Source: Methanosarcinales archaeon (GTDB lineage: Archaea; Halobacteriota; UBA148; JAUWXC01). From it: 64,000 nt of DNA. The translations under genes were made by a program, and so were the position numbers. The notes beneath the pieces are model-generated. The model made no database searches, was not told the origin of the DNA, and saw only the letters and a program-made list of their open reading frames with translations. This document shows, piece after piece, positions 18,257 through 25,591 of this stretch. The first letter of the stretch is position 1, and every line of letters starts with the position of its first letter. The stretch is taken from NCBI GenBank assembly GCA_026016205.1, contig CP061209.1, forward strand, positions 181,469 to 245,468, read 5' to 3'.

Positions 18257-18385
18257 CCGGACTGTTCGTACTTCCATAGTCTTTTTTCGTGGCCCGGCGA
18301 TGGCAAAGCCCGGAATAGCTTTTGCAAGGGTCAAACCTGCAGGGGCATTGCCCGCCCCAAGGGGGGAGAGGCGGAGTAACAAAAC
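18257..18385 (+). promoter_or_regulatory. Structured leader region before the exported protein
   Basis: The sequence holds a duplicated GCCCGG around GATGGCAAAGCC, a palindrome CCTGCAGG, and short hairpins GGGC-ATT-GCCC and CCCC-AA-GGGG in succession, ending at GGAGG in front of the GTG at 18398. It may be a cis-regulatory RNA. No known riboswitch could be matched; the GCAAAGCC element recalls GEMM but the required order of elements is absent. Confidence 0.4.
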
Positions 18386-18397
18386 GGAGGAAAAATA

Positions 18398-19336
18398 GTG
18401 AAACTAAGAGAGAAGAAAATAAACGCATTCGGCAAGTCAATTCCAGTGATAGCCGTCATTCTGATGGTGCTCACGGCGGGGATCGCTGGGGCGGCCCTTG
18501 TGAGCTACCTGAGCAATACGGTCACGACAACGGCGACGGTTGAATCCCCGATTAAACTTGAACTATACGCATCTGATGGAGCTCTCATTGACGGTGACTT
18601 TGACCTAGAAATTTTAGAGGGCGGAGAGTCGTTCAACCTCTACAAGGTGGCACAGAACCAAGGGGATGCTGCCGTACCCTTCGCAATAGCGATGGTTTTC
18701 AAGGGCAAAGACGTTGGCATGGGAGTAATGGTAGAGTGTGCTGCACCCCTCGCTGGCCAAAAAGTGGCAATAGGGCACCATCTAACTAGTGGGGCAAGTG
18801 AGATCATATGGGATAGGGATGACTATTGGTACGAGGTGGACGGTGTAGAATCGTGTCTACTTGGAGCACACGATCCAGAGAAAGTAGCTGACTACATTTT
18901 CTGGGCTGACCACAACTCAATACCAACATTTTCTGTAGATCCCGATGCTAAACTTAACACGAATTACGTTGATGCGGTGATAGTATCAGACATTGAAGGT
19001 AACGAGTACTACGTCGTCATATTCGGCGGAACCATTGGTGACACACTCATTGCAGACGAGGACCCACGAACTTTGGAATCGGAAATAACGAGCTGGGGCT
19101 GGTGGAGTTCAGACGAATACCATCTTAGAGGTGCAGATGAACCATGTGTAATGCCAGGAATAAACGATCTAGACACAAAGGGCTACGACCTCGGTAAAAT
19201 CAGAATCATTTTCAGATCGAACTTTGTTTCAGATGACCCAGAAACCCCTGATATCGTTGAGACCGTTAATATTGGCATGCGAGTGGTAACGCCAGGGTGC
19301 ACGATTGGAGAAATAATAGAAGATATGGCATTATAG
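18398..19336 (+). CDS. Exported protein, TasA/camelysin-like (312 aa)
   Basis: GTG start with GGAGG eight bases upstream. A basic N-terminus (KLREKKINAFGKS) and hydrophobic signal segment IPVIAVILMVLTAGIAGAAL (residues 15-34) precede VSYLSNTVTTTATVESPI, a beginning typical of archaeal TasA/camelysin-like surface proteins. The mature part is acidic, rich in W, Y and G, with four or more cysteines (VECAAPL, ESCLLG, EPCVMPG, PGCTIGE) that could form disulfides. It has no C-terminal anchor, so it is probably secreted or part of a surface fibre. It ends before a good terminator and lies inside the mobile island as probable cargo. Confidence 0.7.
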   Translation: MKLREKKINAFGKSIPVIAVILMVLTAGIAGAALVSYLSNTVTTTATVESPIKLELYASDGALIDGDFDLEILEGGESFNLYKVAQNQGDAAVPFAIAMVFKGKDVGMGVMVECAAPLAGQKVAIGHHLTSGASEIIWDRDDYWYEVDGVESCLLGAHDPEKVADYIFWADHNSIPTFSVDPDAKLNTNYVDAVIVSDIEGNEYYVVIFGGTIGDTLIADEDPRTLESEITSWGWWSSDEYHLRGADEPCVMPGINDLDTKGYDLGKIRIIFRSNFVSDDPETPDIVETVNIGMRVVTPGCTIGEIIEDMAL

Positions 19337-19367
19337 ACCAGAAAATTCGTGGACTAGATAAAAAATT

Positions 19368-19400
19368 GGGGCTTAACACCAAAGCCCCTCATTTTATTTG
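19368..19400 (+). terminator. Hairpin terminator after the exported protein gene
   Basis: GGGGCTT (19368-19374) pairs with AAGCCCC (19382-19388) across a seven-base loop, followed by TCATTTTATTT. This is a plausible intrinsic terminator before the next gene. Confidence 0.7.
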
Positions 19401-19442
19401 TCCCCTGCCTCGGTTGAAGTCCAAGAGGAGACAGGAAAGAAA

Positions 19443-20135
19443 ATGAAAGAAATAATTATCATTGGAGTCGTGTCACTGTTACTGCTGAGCGGAATTGCCT
19501 CAGCAGCAGAGATCGAGCCGATACATGACTTCCAGGTCATAGCAGACTTTCCAGACCAGATGACCGCTGGCTCGACCTATGAAGCCCACTATCGATTCAA
19601 GAACGTTGCAGATGAGAGCGTTCCGATCCAAGTTCACCTAAACATATCCCATCCTCTGATAGAGAGTGGGGAGTGGTTCGTCAGCGTCACGTTGGACGGC
19701 GACGAGGTCAACTGCACCGAGGTCAGTGCGGGGAACTTCAGCACGGACGAGTGCCAGATCGGGACGGGGGAGCACGACCTCAGGATAGGCGTGTCGTCGC
19801 TGCCCAACATCCTGCCGGATGCATACGGCATCACCGTTGAGGTGTGGTCGTCGAAGGTCATGGTCTATCCGCCACCGCCAGTCGGGGGAGGTCGTAGAGC
19901 GATACCCACGCCGAGCCCAACTCCAACGCCCACGGTAACTCCAACGGTTACACCCACGCCGACAGTGACACCTACTGTAACACCTACGCCAACGGTTACG
20001 CCTACGCCGACACCAACGCCAGTGTCGTTCATCGAGTCCATCCTTGGAAGGCCAGGGGCAAGGGCAATACCCGGGTTCGAAGCCGTATTTGCGATCCTCG
20101 GACTGTTGACGATGGCATATTGGAGACGAAGATAG
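19443..20135 (+). CDS. Surface protein with signal peptide and PGF-CTERM sorting tail
   Basis: 230 residues from ATG 19443. The signal peptide is KEIIIIGVVSLLLLSGIASAAE. The mature domain (about 22-145) looks like a beta-sandwich (Ig-like) with two cysteines. A Pro/Thr/Val linker of about 45 residues (PTPTVTPTVTPTPT repeated) leads to the tripartite C-terminus PGFEAVFAILGLLTMAYWRRR: PGF motif, membrane helix and basic cluster. That tail is the substrate signal for archaeosortase A, which cleaves and lipid-anchors surface proteins. The linker is probably O-glycosylated. No archaeosortase gene is in the window. Confidence 0.85.
   Translation: MKEIIIIGVVSLLLLSGIASAAEIEPIHDFQVIADFPDQMTAGSTYEAHYRFKNVADESVPIQVHLNISHPLIESGEWFVSVTLDGDEVNCTEVSAGNFSTDECQIGTGEHDLRIGVSSLPNILPDAYGITVEVWSSKVMVYPPPPVGGGRRAIPTPSPTPTPTVTPTVTPTPTVTPTVTPTPTVTPTPTPTPVSFIESILGRPGARAIPGFEAVFAILGLLTMAYWRRR
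19906..20028 (+). repeat. Thr-Pro linker coding repeats
   Basis: Degenerate tandem units built on CCNACNCC and ACGGTNACNCC encode the PTPTVTP linker of the surface protein. Copy number of such units commonly varies between strains. Confidence 0.7.
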
Positions 20136-20137
20136 TG

Positions 20138-20242
20138 ATGAGCATGAACAAGGAAGAGTTCTGGGGCACATACTCACAGCAGGACGAGGCAAACAGGCGG
20201 AAAATGCTGATGGAGGACCTGAATAAAGTAATAGCCAAATGA
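20138..20242 (+). CDS. Small charged protein (34 aa), possible
   Basis: ATG two bases after the stop of the surface-protein gene. It encodes MSMNKEEFWGTYSQQDEANR followed by RKMLMEDLNKVIAK, a plausible amphipathic helical peptide. Close spacing suggests translational coupling. No known family; real only if the short frame is conserved in relatives. Confidence 0.35.
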   Translation: MSMNKEEFWGTYSQQDEANRRKMLMEDLNKVIAK

Positions 20243-20249
20243 GCCAGCA

Positions 20250-20328
20250 GAGCGCCCAGCGCATTTTCCGTTGCTTGCGGACACCGAAAATGCGTTCATG
20301 CTGGACGCTCGTTAGCAAGCGTGCTAAC
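20250..20328. repeat. Long imperfect stem-loop plus adjacent hairpin
   Basis: GAGCG (20250-20254) pairs with CGCTC (20306-20310), CAGC (20057 offset: 20257-20260) with GCTG (20300-20303), and CGCATTTTC (20260-20268) with GAAAATGCG (20286-20294). GTTAGC/GCTAAC (20311-20328) adds a second hairpin. It may terminate the surface-protein transcript or be a structured RNA or element end. The GC-rich stretch that follows to about 20480 holds no gene I can support. Confidence 0.5.
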
Positions 20329-20512
20329 CAGCGCGTCTGTTTCGTCATAACATTTCAAGGCTCATTCTTTGAACTCTGCGCCTCCTCGCCTTGACTCGTC
20401 GGCGCAGGACTCGCGGAGCTCGCTGTTGCTCGCTCCACTCGGGCTTAGACTTGCGCACCTTTCCTGGCGCGCCGAGTAAGAGAACAGTACAGTAATGCCT
20501 CCCTTTGTTTAA

Positions 20513-21025
20513 TCAATTGGTGGGTAAATGCCCTTTATCTCTGTGTTTATGTGCTATGACTACAACAGGTTTTGGCACCGACAGGACAATATCAAAACTA
20601 ATTCTTGGCTCTGTATTCTTTTGAGTCGTAAACTTTACATACGTTTTTGATAGGTGTTTTTCATTTAACATGCGGCTTATTTTACCAAAATCCTCCGTTT
20701 TTTCTGTATTAATTTTCCCCCAATTGATTTTTGTAACAGTTCCAACGTTAGCTGGACCACCTTCTTTGTGAAAAACATCTATCTCCTCTTTTATGATGAA
20801 TAAAGGGAAAAGAGGTAATTTCCTTATTTTGACTTTTAGGTTGCCTTCAACTATTGATTTTAATTCGCCTGTGCCTTTACATCGTGTGCACTCACGTTTA
20901 GAACTTGTATATACAACTACCCCCTTATCGGGGTACCAACCTGACCTTACTAAACCCTCACCGTCACAATAAGGGCATAGGAGTATTCTTTCCTCACATT
21001 TTGAGATTTCTTTAATCGTCTCCAC
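20513..21025 (-). CDS. Hypothetical protein with DnaJ-type CxxCxGxG zinc motif (170 aa)
   Basis: GTG start at 21023-21025. The N-terminus contains LCPYCDGEGLV and, about 30 residues later, CTRCKGTGEL: two CxxCxGxG repeats as in the DnaJ zinc finger, but only one pair and without J domain. The rest (about 60-170) is strand-rich, with no recognised family. It probably binds one zinc and may be a small chaperone-like or nucleic-acid factor. It is transcribed against the surface-protein gene and is AT-richer than the sequence on its left. Confidence 0.55.
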   Translation of the reverse strand: METIKEISKCEERILLCPYCDGEGLVRSGWYPDKGVVVYTSSKRECTRCKGTGELKSIVEGNLKVKIRKLPLFPLFIIKEEIDVFHKEGGPANVGTVTKINWGKINTEKTEDFGKISRMLNEKHLSKTYVKFTTQKNTEPRISFDIVLSVPKPVVVIAHKHRDKGHLPTN

Positions 21026-21132
21026 TTTTATACGCCCGTGAAACTAGTTAGACTGAATTACTAAAAACGTTTTCTTTGAAGAGAGGATCCACAAATCACA
21101 CCTAACAACTTTTTGACGCAATAATGCTTCTG

Positions 21133-21348
21133 CTACAGCGCCTGATAATAATACTCCCCTTTCGTCTTCTGCGCTCTGTCCAGGCGCGAGTCGGGCTTGT
21201 TCACCCTGGGCTCTTTGTATCCTCGTCTCTCCCGAATGTGATACCAGCGCTCCTTAAAAACCAATTCAGGCGCTCCAGTGCGCTTCGTTATCAGGATATG
21301 CCCCTGATTGTATCGGAGTTCTATTGCAATTGAATGCGAAGTGTCCAC
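21133..21348 (-). CDS. Hypothetical basic protein (71 aa)
   Basis: GTG start at 21346-21348; sequence MDTSHSIAIELRYNQGHIL, then ITKRTGAPELVFKERWYHIRERRGYKEPRVNKP. It is strongly basic with no recognised domain. The frame extends a further 12 codons upstream without a start codon. It lies downstream of the zinc-ribbon and membrane-protein pair on the same strand. Real-gene status is moderate. Confidence 0.4.
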   Translation of the reverse strand: MDTSHSIAIELRYNQGHILITKRTGAPELVFKERWYHIRERRGYKEPRVNKPDSRLDRAQKTKGEYYYQAL

Positions 21349-21393
21349 AGCGTGAATGGCTGCTTGGAACAGCTCCTATAAGTCATTCTCCTG

Positions 21394-21426
21394 CCCCCCT
21401 CGTGCGATGAGAGAAGGAGAGGGGGG
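21394..21426. terminator. C-run/G-run hairpin
   Basis: CCCCCCTC (21394-21401) pairs with GAGGGGGG (21419-21426). It lies between the small membrane-protein gene (21442-21645) and the 71-residue gene on the minus strand, where it could end the first transcript; no clear T-run follows, so a protein-independent terminator is uncertain. Confidence 0.4.
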
Positions 21427-21441
21427 GGAGGACAATCGGTG

Positions 21442-21645
21442 TTATGCCCGGGAATGTACTTCCTCTTTCAATGTTATTCTTATTATCTGGAGGGTCAGTG
21501 TTATGAGAATCACAAGTTGGATTGGGTAAATGATCGTTGCTCCTGTCGTCTGGCTTACTGGCAAAGAGCACCCTATGACGGCGGCCAGGGTTGCTATCAG
21601 CATTATCATTCCGATCTTGATTTCGACTGGCGCTAACATCTTCAT
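21442..21645 (-). CDS. Small two-helix membrane protein (67 aa)
   Basis: ATG 21643-21645 overlaps the TGA of the upstream zinc-ribbon gene (ATGA), so translation is coupled. Two hydrophobic helices are visible, MIMLIATLAAVIGCSL and IIYPIQLVILITLTLQIIRI, with a short polar turn containing PVSQTTGA and a charged tail KEEVHSRA. This could be a viral or plasmid membrane protein or a holin-like protein; the latter is only a topological resemblance. Confidence 0.5.
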   Translation of the reverse strand: MKMLAPVEIKIGMIMLIATLAAVIGCSLPVSQTTGATIIYPIQLVILITLTLQIIRITLKEEVHSRA

Positions 21646-21806
21646 TTCAACCTGAGCCCTACCTCTTCGCTAGGGTCAACCATCAGGAATTCCTTCATCT
21701 TTCCGCAACTGGGACAGAACGCCACGATGAGGCCATCTATAAAATCCTGGGTAGTCTCAAATTCGTGCTTGGTTGCGCAGCCGTTGCAGATGTAGTATCG
21801 TTTCAC
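21642..21806 (-). CDS. Small zinc-ribbon protein (54 aa)
   Basis: Read directly from sequence: GTG 21804-21806, stop within the ATGA overlap at 21642-21644. It encodes MKRYYICNGCATKHEFETTQ and later VAFCPSCGKMKEFLMV: two CxxC pairs in a classic rubredoxin-like zinc ribbon. TTTAGGTG precedes the start. It forms a two-gene unit with the membrane protein that follows. Similar one-domain zinc ribbons abound on archaeal mobile elements. Confidence 0.65.
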   Translation of the reverse strand: MKRYYICNGCATKHEFETTQDFIDGLIVAFCPSCGKMKEFLMVDPSEEVGLRLK

Positions 21807-21929
21807 CTAAACCTCATGCATCTTTAGACCAAAATTAGCCCTATCCTCTTCATGCCGTCTCTCCTTGTTATCTTGATACAAGATTTAAGTGTATATTGCT
21901 TTTAATGTTTTCGCTTGAACACGCTATCC

Positions 21930-22103
21930 ATGAAACATGATTATTTTGCTCAAGCAAAGGTGACGGTGAGAAGACAGATCGCGATTCCAAAGAAGGTGCA
22001 AGAGAGAATGGGCGGGCTTAAAGAGGGCGACTATCTTCTTTTCTACGAAGAGAGTGGAAAAATTTACGTTGAAAAGGGCATGCTCGTCCCAGAGCGAAGA
22101 TGA
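21930..22103 (+). CDS. AbrB/SpoVT-like DNA-binding protein (57 aa)
   Basis: ATG 21930 with a TATA-like GTATATT about 37 bases upstream; an in-frame TTG at 21915 is less likely. The sequence AQAKVTVRRQIAIPKKVQER, then MGGLKEGDYLLFYEESGKIYVEKG, is a textbook AbrB swapped-hairpin, ending in VPERR. It may act as an antitoxin-like or transition-state regulator; no toxin is adjacent. Its position 145 bases before the methylase operon makes it a candidate regulator of that operon. Confidence 0.75.
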   Translation: MKHDYFAQAKVTVRRQIAIPKKVQERMGGLKEGDYLLFYEESGKIYVEKGMLVPERR

Positions 22104-22174
22104 ATCTTGAGCTTAACTAGACGAGGCTGTTGCCAAATGACAAAATACAAAAGTTTTTCTTGATTAAGATGTAG

Positions 22175-22186
22175 TTTATAAAAGGA
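22175..22186 (+). promoter_or_regulatory. TATA box of the methylase-ParB-SNF2-DUF3883 operon
   Basis: GTTTATAAAAGG fits the archaeal BRE/TATA pattern. It lies about 65-75 bases before ATG 22249, leaving a short 5' leader. A second A/T element, CTTTTAAGAA, is nearer the gene but too close to act as TATA for the ATG. Confidence 0.5.
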
Positions 22187-22248
22187 GATGTTGCAATATA
22201 ACTGTAAAGGGGCGTTGTGAAACTTTTAAGAATCCCTTGGTGTTTTAA

Positions 22249-24336
22249 ATGGAGAGGAATATACCTGAATTAGCACGTATTGAACGAGATTGTCCTATAG
22301 AAGAAATGTATCACATTGCCCTTCGTGAAGGCAACAAAAAACGGCCCATTTATGAGGTCCACAAGTGGTGGGCAAGGAGATTGGGAAGTAACTTCCGCAT
22401 GCTTTTAAAATCAGCTCAGCATAAGTCCGGGACCCGAATTGAAACGTTGTGGAAATCGTTCTATGAAAACAGTGGACAACAAAATCTAACTTTGTTGGAT
22501 CCGTTCATGGGTGGTGGAACTTCGATAATCGAAGCAACAAAGTGTGGATTTAGAACCGTTGGTGTTGATATAGACCCTGTGGCCTGGTTTATTACTAAGA
22601 AGGAGTTGGATGCCTGCGATATAGGACTTATAAAAAGAGAATTCGATAGAATAAAAGGAGAATTAGAAGAAACAATAAAAAGTAATTATAAGACCAAATT
22701 AAAAGATGGCGAATTTGCAGATGTAATTTACTACTTTTGGGTCGATGTTATCAAATGTCGTGAATGTGGTGATATTTTTGAAGCTCATCCCCACTTTCGG
22801 TTATACGAATCACGCAAAAATAAATATCAAGTTGTGTTTTGTCCGGACTGTCATACAATCAAAAAGATCCCGATAAACCAAAATAGGTTTCTATGTAAAA
22901 TATGTCGAACTTATGTCAAAGTTAATAAGGGGACTGTCAAAAATGCGATTTATAGGTGCCCAAGCTGCCAATCTCAGGGTTCGATGCGAAATCTGGGAAA
23001 GCCAGGTAAGCCAATTTCAAAAAAAATCTTTGCTTTAGAGTATTTACATCCTGTTTCAAATAGTCGCGAATTTAAAATGGCTTCTGATTTTGATTATGAA
23101 CTTTTTCATAAAGCATGTGAGGTGTTTGATAGGAGAGAGAAAGATTTATTATTCCCTCGGGACGCCATCCCCACGGAAAATAGAAAAGACAAAAGACCCA
23201 TAAGTCACGGATATACTCACTACTACCAACTTTTCAACAAAAGGCAACTTCTTAGTCTTTCATTAATTTATGGAGAAATTTTAAAAATAAGGGATGCAAA
23301 TATTCGCGAGTTTTTATTATTAGCATTTTCTGATTCACTGGCTAACAATAATATGCTGTGTTATTATGCTTTTGCTTACAGAAAATTAACACCTCTATTC
23401 GGACTACATGCATATAGGATGATAACAAGACCCGTAGAGGGGAACGTTTGGGGTATTAAATTTGGTAGAGGTAGTTTTACGTCATGTGTTTTTAAAATGT
23501 TAAGAGGCAAAGACTACTGTGTCAATCCTTATGAGCTTTCATACAGCAATGGAAAATTGAAGAAGGTATATACAAATGAAAGCTTGAATGTGACGGTTAC
23601 ATCAGATCCGCAAAGATGGTACGAAAGAGAGGGGCAATGCTTACTTATAAACAAATCTTCAGAGGATTTATCTTACCTTCAAGACGCGACCATAGATTTC
23701 ATTTTAACTGACCCCCCTTACTATGATAATCTTTCATATTCTGAATTGGCCGATTTTTATTATGTATGGTTAAAAGACCAACTAATAAAATACAAGATAT
23801 GGAATCAGCCTTCTACGCCTTATAAAGAAGCCCTTTTTGTATCAAGAAGAAATAAAGAGGAGCACGAACGATTTGTCAATGGACTTATAAAAGTATTCCG
23901 AGAATGTAGGCGAGTATTAAAACCAGAGGGATTAATGATTCTCACGTATCATCATAAAGATATAAGAGCTTGGATCTCATTAGCAACCGCCTTTTTAGAA
24001 AGCGGTTTTGAGGTGACAAATGTATTTCCAATACGTTCAGAGGGGCGGAGTGGCTTTCACAGTGCAAGTGGGAATATTAAATGGGATTCTGTATTCTGTT
24101 GCCGCCCTACGGGGTTAAAGAAGAAAAGAGTTATAAAACAGCACTATCTTAGAAGATGGACAAATACACGCATGCATAGATGGACAAAGAGACTTAATGA
24201 TGCCGGAACTGAATTTAGTGAGGCGGATGCAAAAAGTCTTTTGTTCTCACTAGCAGTTGCCCGCCTTACACAATATCCAGTTACAACTGAAGATGCAATA
24301 AAACTGCTTAATGGATTAAATTCAAAACGTTGGTGA
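22249..24336 (+). CDS. DUF1156/COG1743-type adenine-specific DNA methylase with zinc ribbons
   Basis: 695 residues. It begins with the DUF1156-like EEMYHIALREGNKKRPIYEVHKWWARRLGS. The SAM-binding motif LLDPFMGGGTSIIEA (about 84-97) comes before the catalytic TDPPYYDNLSY (about 485-494), so this is a beta-like N6-adenine or N4-cytosine amino-methylase order. Between them lie CRECGD, FCPDCHT, LCKICRT and RCPSCQS (about 165-245), two zinc ribbons. It is the first gene of a tight four-gene operon with ParB-like, SNF2 and DUF3883 proteins. Methylation probably marks self DNA. It is clearly AT-rich compared with the core. Confidence 0.85.
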   Translation: MERNIPELARIERDCPIEEMYHIALREGNKKRPIYEVHKWWARRLGSNFRMLLKSAQHKSGTRIETLWKSFYENSGQQNLTLLDPFMGGGTSIIEATKCGFRTVGVDIDPVAWFITKKELDACDIGLIKREFDRIKGELEETIKSNYKTKLKDGEFADVIYYFWVDVIKCRECGDIFEAHPHFRLYESRKNKYQVVFCPDCHTIKKIPINQNRFLCKICRTYVKVNKGTVKNAIYRCPSCQSQGSMRNLGKPGKPISKKIFALEYLHPVSNSREFKMASDFDYELFHKACEVFDRREKDLLFPRDAIPTENRKDKRPISHGYTHYYQLFNKRQLLSLSLIYGEILKIRDANIREFLLLAFSDSLANNNMLCYYAFAYRKLTPLFGLHAYRMITRPVEGNVWGIKFGRGSFTSCVFKMLRGKDYCVNPYELSYSNGKLKKVYTNESLNVTVTSDPQRWYEREGQCLLINKSSEDLSYLQDATIDFILTDPPYYDNLSYSELADFYYVWLKDQLIKYKIWNQPSTPYKEALFVSRRNKEEHERFVNGLIKVFRECRRVLKPEGLMILTYHHKDIRAWISLATAFLESGFEVTNVFPIRSEGRSGFHSASGNIKWDSVFCCRPTGLKKKRVIKQHYLRRWTNTRMHRWTKRLNDAGTEFSEADAKSLLFSLAVARLTQYPVTTEDAIKLLNGLNSKRW

Positions 24337-24372
24337 TATAAAAATTTCCACATTTGGATAGAGGTGAGATAT

Positions 24373-25584
24373 ATGGAAATAAACTCGGTAAAAGCAAATG
24401 AGATCAGCTCTTACATTAAAGATGATGGGGGCTGTTTACAACATAATAAATTACTGGTTCAGTTAAAGGGTCAACCTGAGCCGTTACATGTTTTTCGGCT
24501 CCCAATTGAATTGTTGATTTATAACAAGCGAAATGGACGATTTGCAGCGGAGATAACGCAAAAACAAAAAGAGCTTGGAAGAGAATTAGACCCACTGGAG
24601 GAAGAGGATAGAAAAATAATAAAGGAGCTGCTTTTAGAGGAGGATGAAAATGCCACACAACTTTTGAGAGAGAACTTGATAAAAGTTGGGCAGTTATATT
24701 CTGGAATAATAACTTTTGATGGCGTTGTCATTAATGGCAACAGAAGAATGGCTATTTTTGAAGATTTATTCGAAGAAAAATCGGATCCTAAATATAGTTT
24801 TCTGACAGCAGCAAGACTTCCCCCAAATGTAGACGAAAAAGATATATACAGATTAGAAATTGGCCTCCAGTTATCTAGAGCATACCGAGAAGACTATGGC
24901 CCTATCAATGATTTACTTAAGGTAAAAGAGGGCGTAAAAATCGGTTTCACATCTAAAGAAATTGCCAATTCGATATTTGGAGGTTCTGAGTCAAAGATTA
25001 AGGAGAAATTAGAACGTTTGAAGTTGATCGAGGATTATTTAGAGTATATTGGAAAACCCAAACAATATGAAGAAGTAAAAGGATGGCATGAACATTTTAT
25101 AGATTTGCAAAAGGGCATTTCAACTTTAAAAAATAAAAAAATGGGTGCAGAAGAAATTTATAGTGCCACTATAGCAGGATTCGAACTTATTATTGCCAGA
25201 GTACCACATATGGATATTCGCAAGATTAGAGATCTTATGAGTGAAAAGAAGACTAAAGAAGGCCTAATGGAATCAGTTGAGAAAGTTATTGAAGACAAGA
25301 CAAGTATCGAGGAAAAAATTAAAAAAGAACCAAAAAAACTTATCAAAAAGAAGAAGACCAAGAGTCCAACCAAGATAGCCAAGGAGTTTAAAGAAGATTT
25401 TGAAAGTCTCAAGGATGCCCATAGGGCCCGAAAAGAAGCTGATAAACCTAAAACACTTCTTAAAAGAGCTTTGGGTAGTTTAGAAAGCATTAATCCAAAG
25501 CACTCAAAGCTGAAAGATCCGGAGATAATCGATATTTTAAAAAATATTACCGTGATAGTCAAAAAACTATTGGGGACTAAATAG
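24373..25584 (+). CDS. ParB/Srx-fold protein of the methylase operon
   Basis: 403 residues from ATG 24373, with GAGGTGAG at 24361. The segment FRLPIELLIYNKRNGRFAAE (about 41-60) and, after an insert, FDGVVINGNRRMAIFEDL (about 118-135) form a ParB-type nucleotide-binding/nuclease core (the G-N-R-R loop). A helical part follows with a possible HTH (FTSKEIANSIFGGSESKIKEKLERL). The C-terminal third is lysine-rich coiled coil. ParB-fold proteins occur in DNA-modification systems (DndB, DpdB) as DNA sensors or CTP/ATP-dependent clamps. It probably reads DNA for this system. Confidence 0.75.
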   Translation: MEINSVKANEISSYIKDDGGCLQHNKLLVQLKGQPEPLHVFRLPIELLIYNKRNGRFAAEITQKQKELGRELDPLEEEDRKIIKELLLEEDENATQLLRENLIKVGQLYSGIITFDGVVINGNRRMAIFEDLFEEKSDPKYSFLTAARLPPNVDEKDIYRLEIGLQLSRAYREDYGPINDLLKVKEGVKIGFTSKEIANSIFGGSESKIKEKLERLKLIEDYLEYIGKPKQYEEVKGWHEHFIDLQKGISTLKNKKMGAEEIYSATIAGFELIIARVPHMDIRKIRDLMSEKKTKEGLMESVEKVIEDKTSIEEKIKKEPKKLIKKKKTKSPTKIAKEFKEDFESLKDAHRARKEADKPKTLLKRALGSLESINPKHSKLKDPEIIDILKNITVIVKKLLGTK

Positions 25585-25591
25585 GGTTTTA

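Noticed and set aside
18290-18330. c-di-GMP (GEMM) riboswitch
   Set aside because: GCAAAGCC is present, but the paired GGCAAACC arm and the order of stems required for GEMM are missing.
19638-20348. 236-residue minus-strand frame
   Set aside because: Antisense of the Thr-Pro repeat region of the surface protein; composition (W/R/C-rich) is a repeat artefact.
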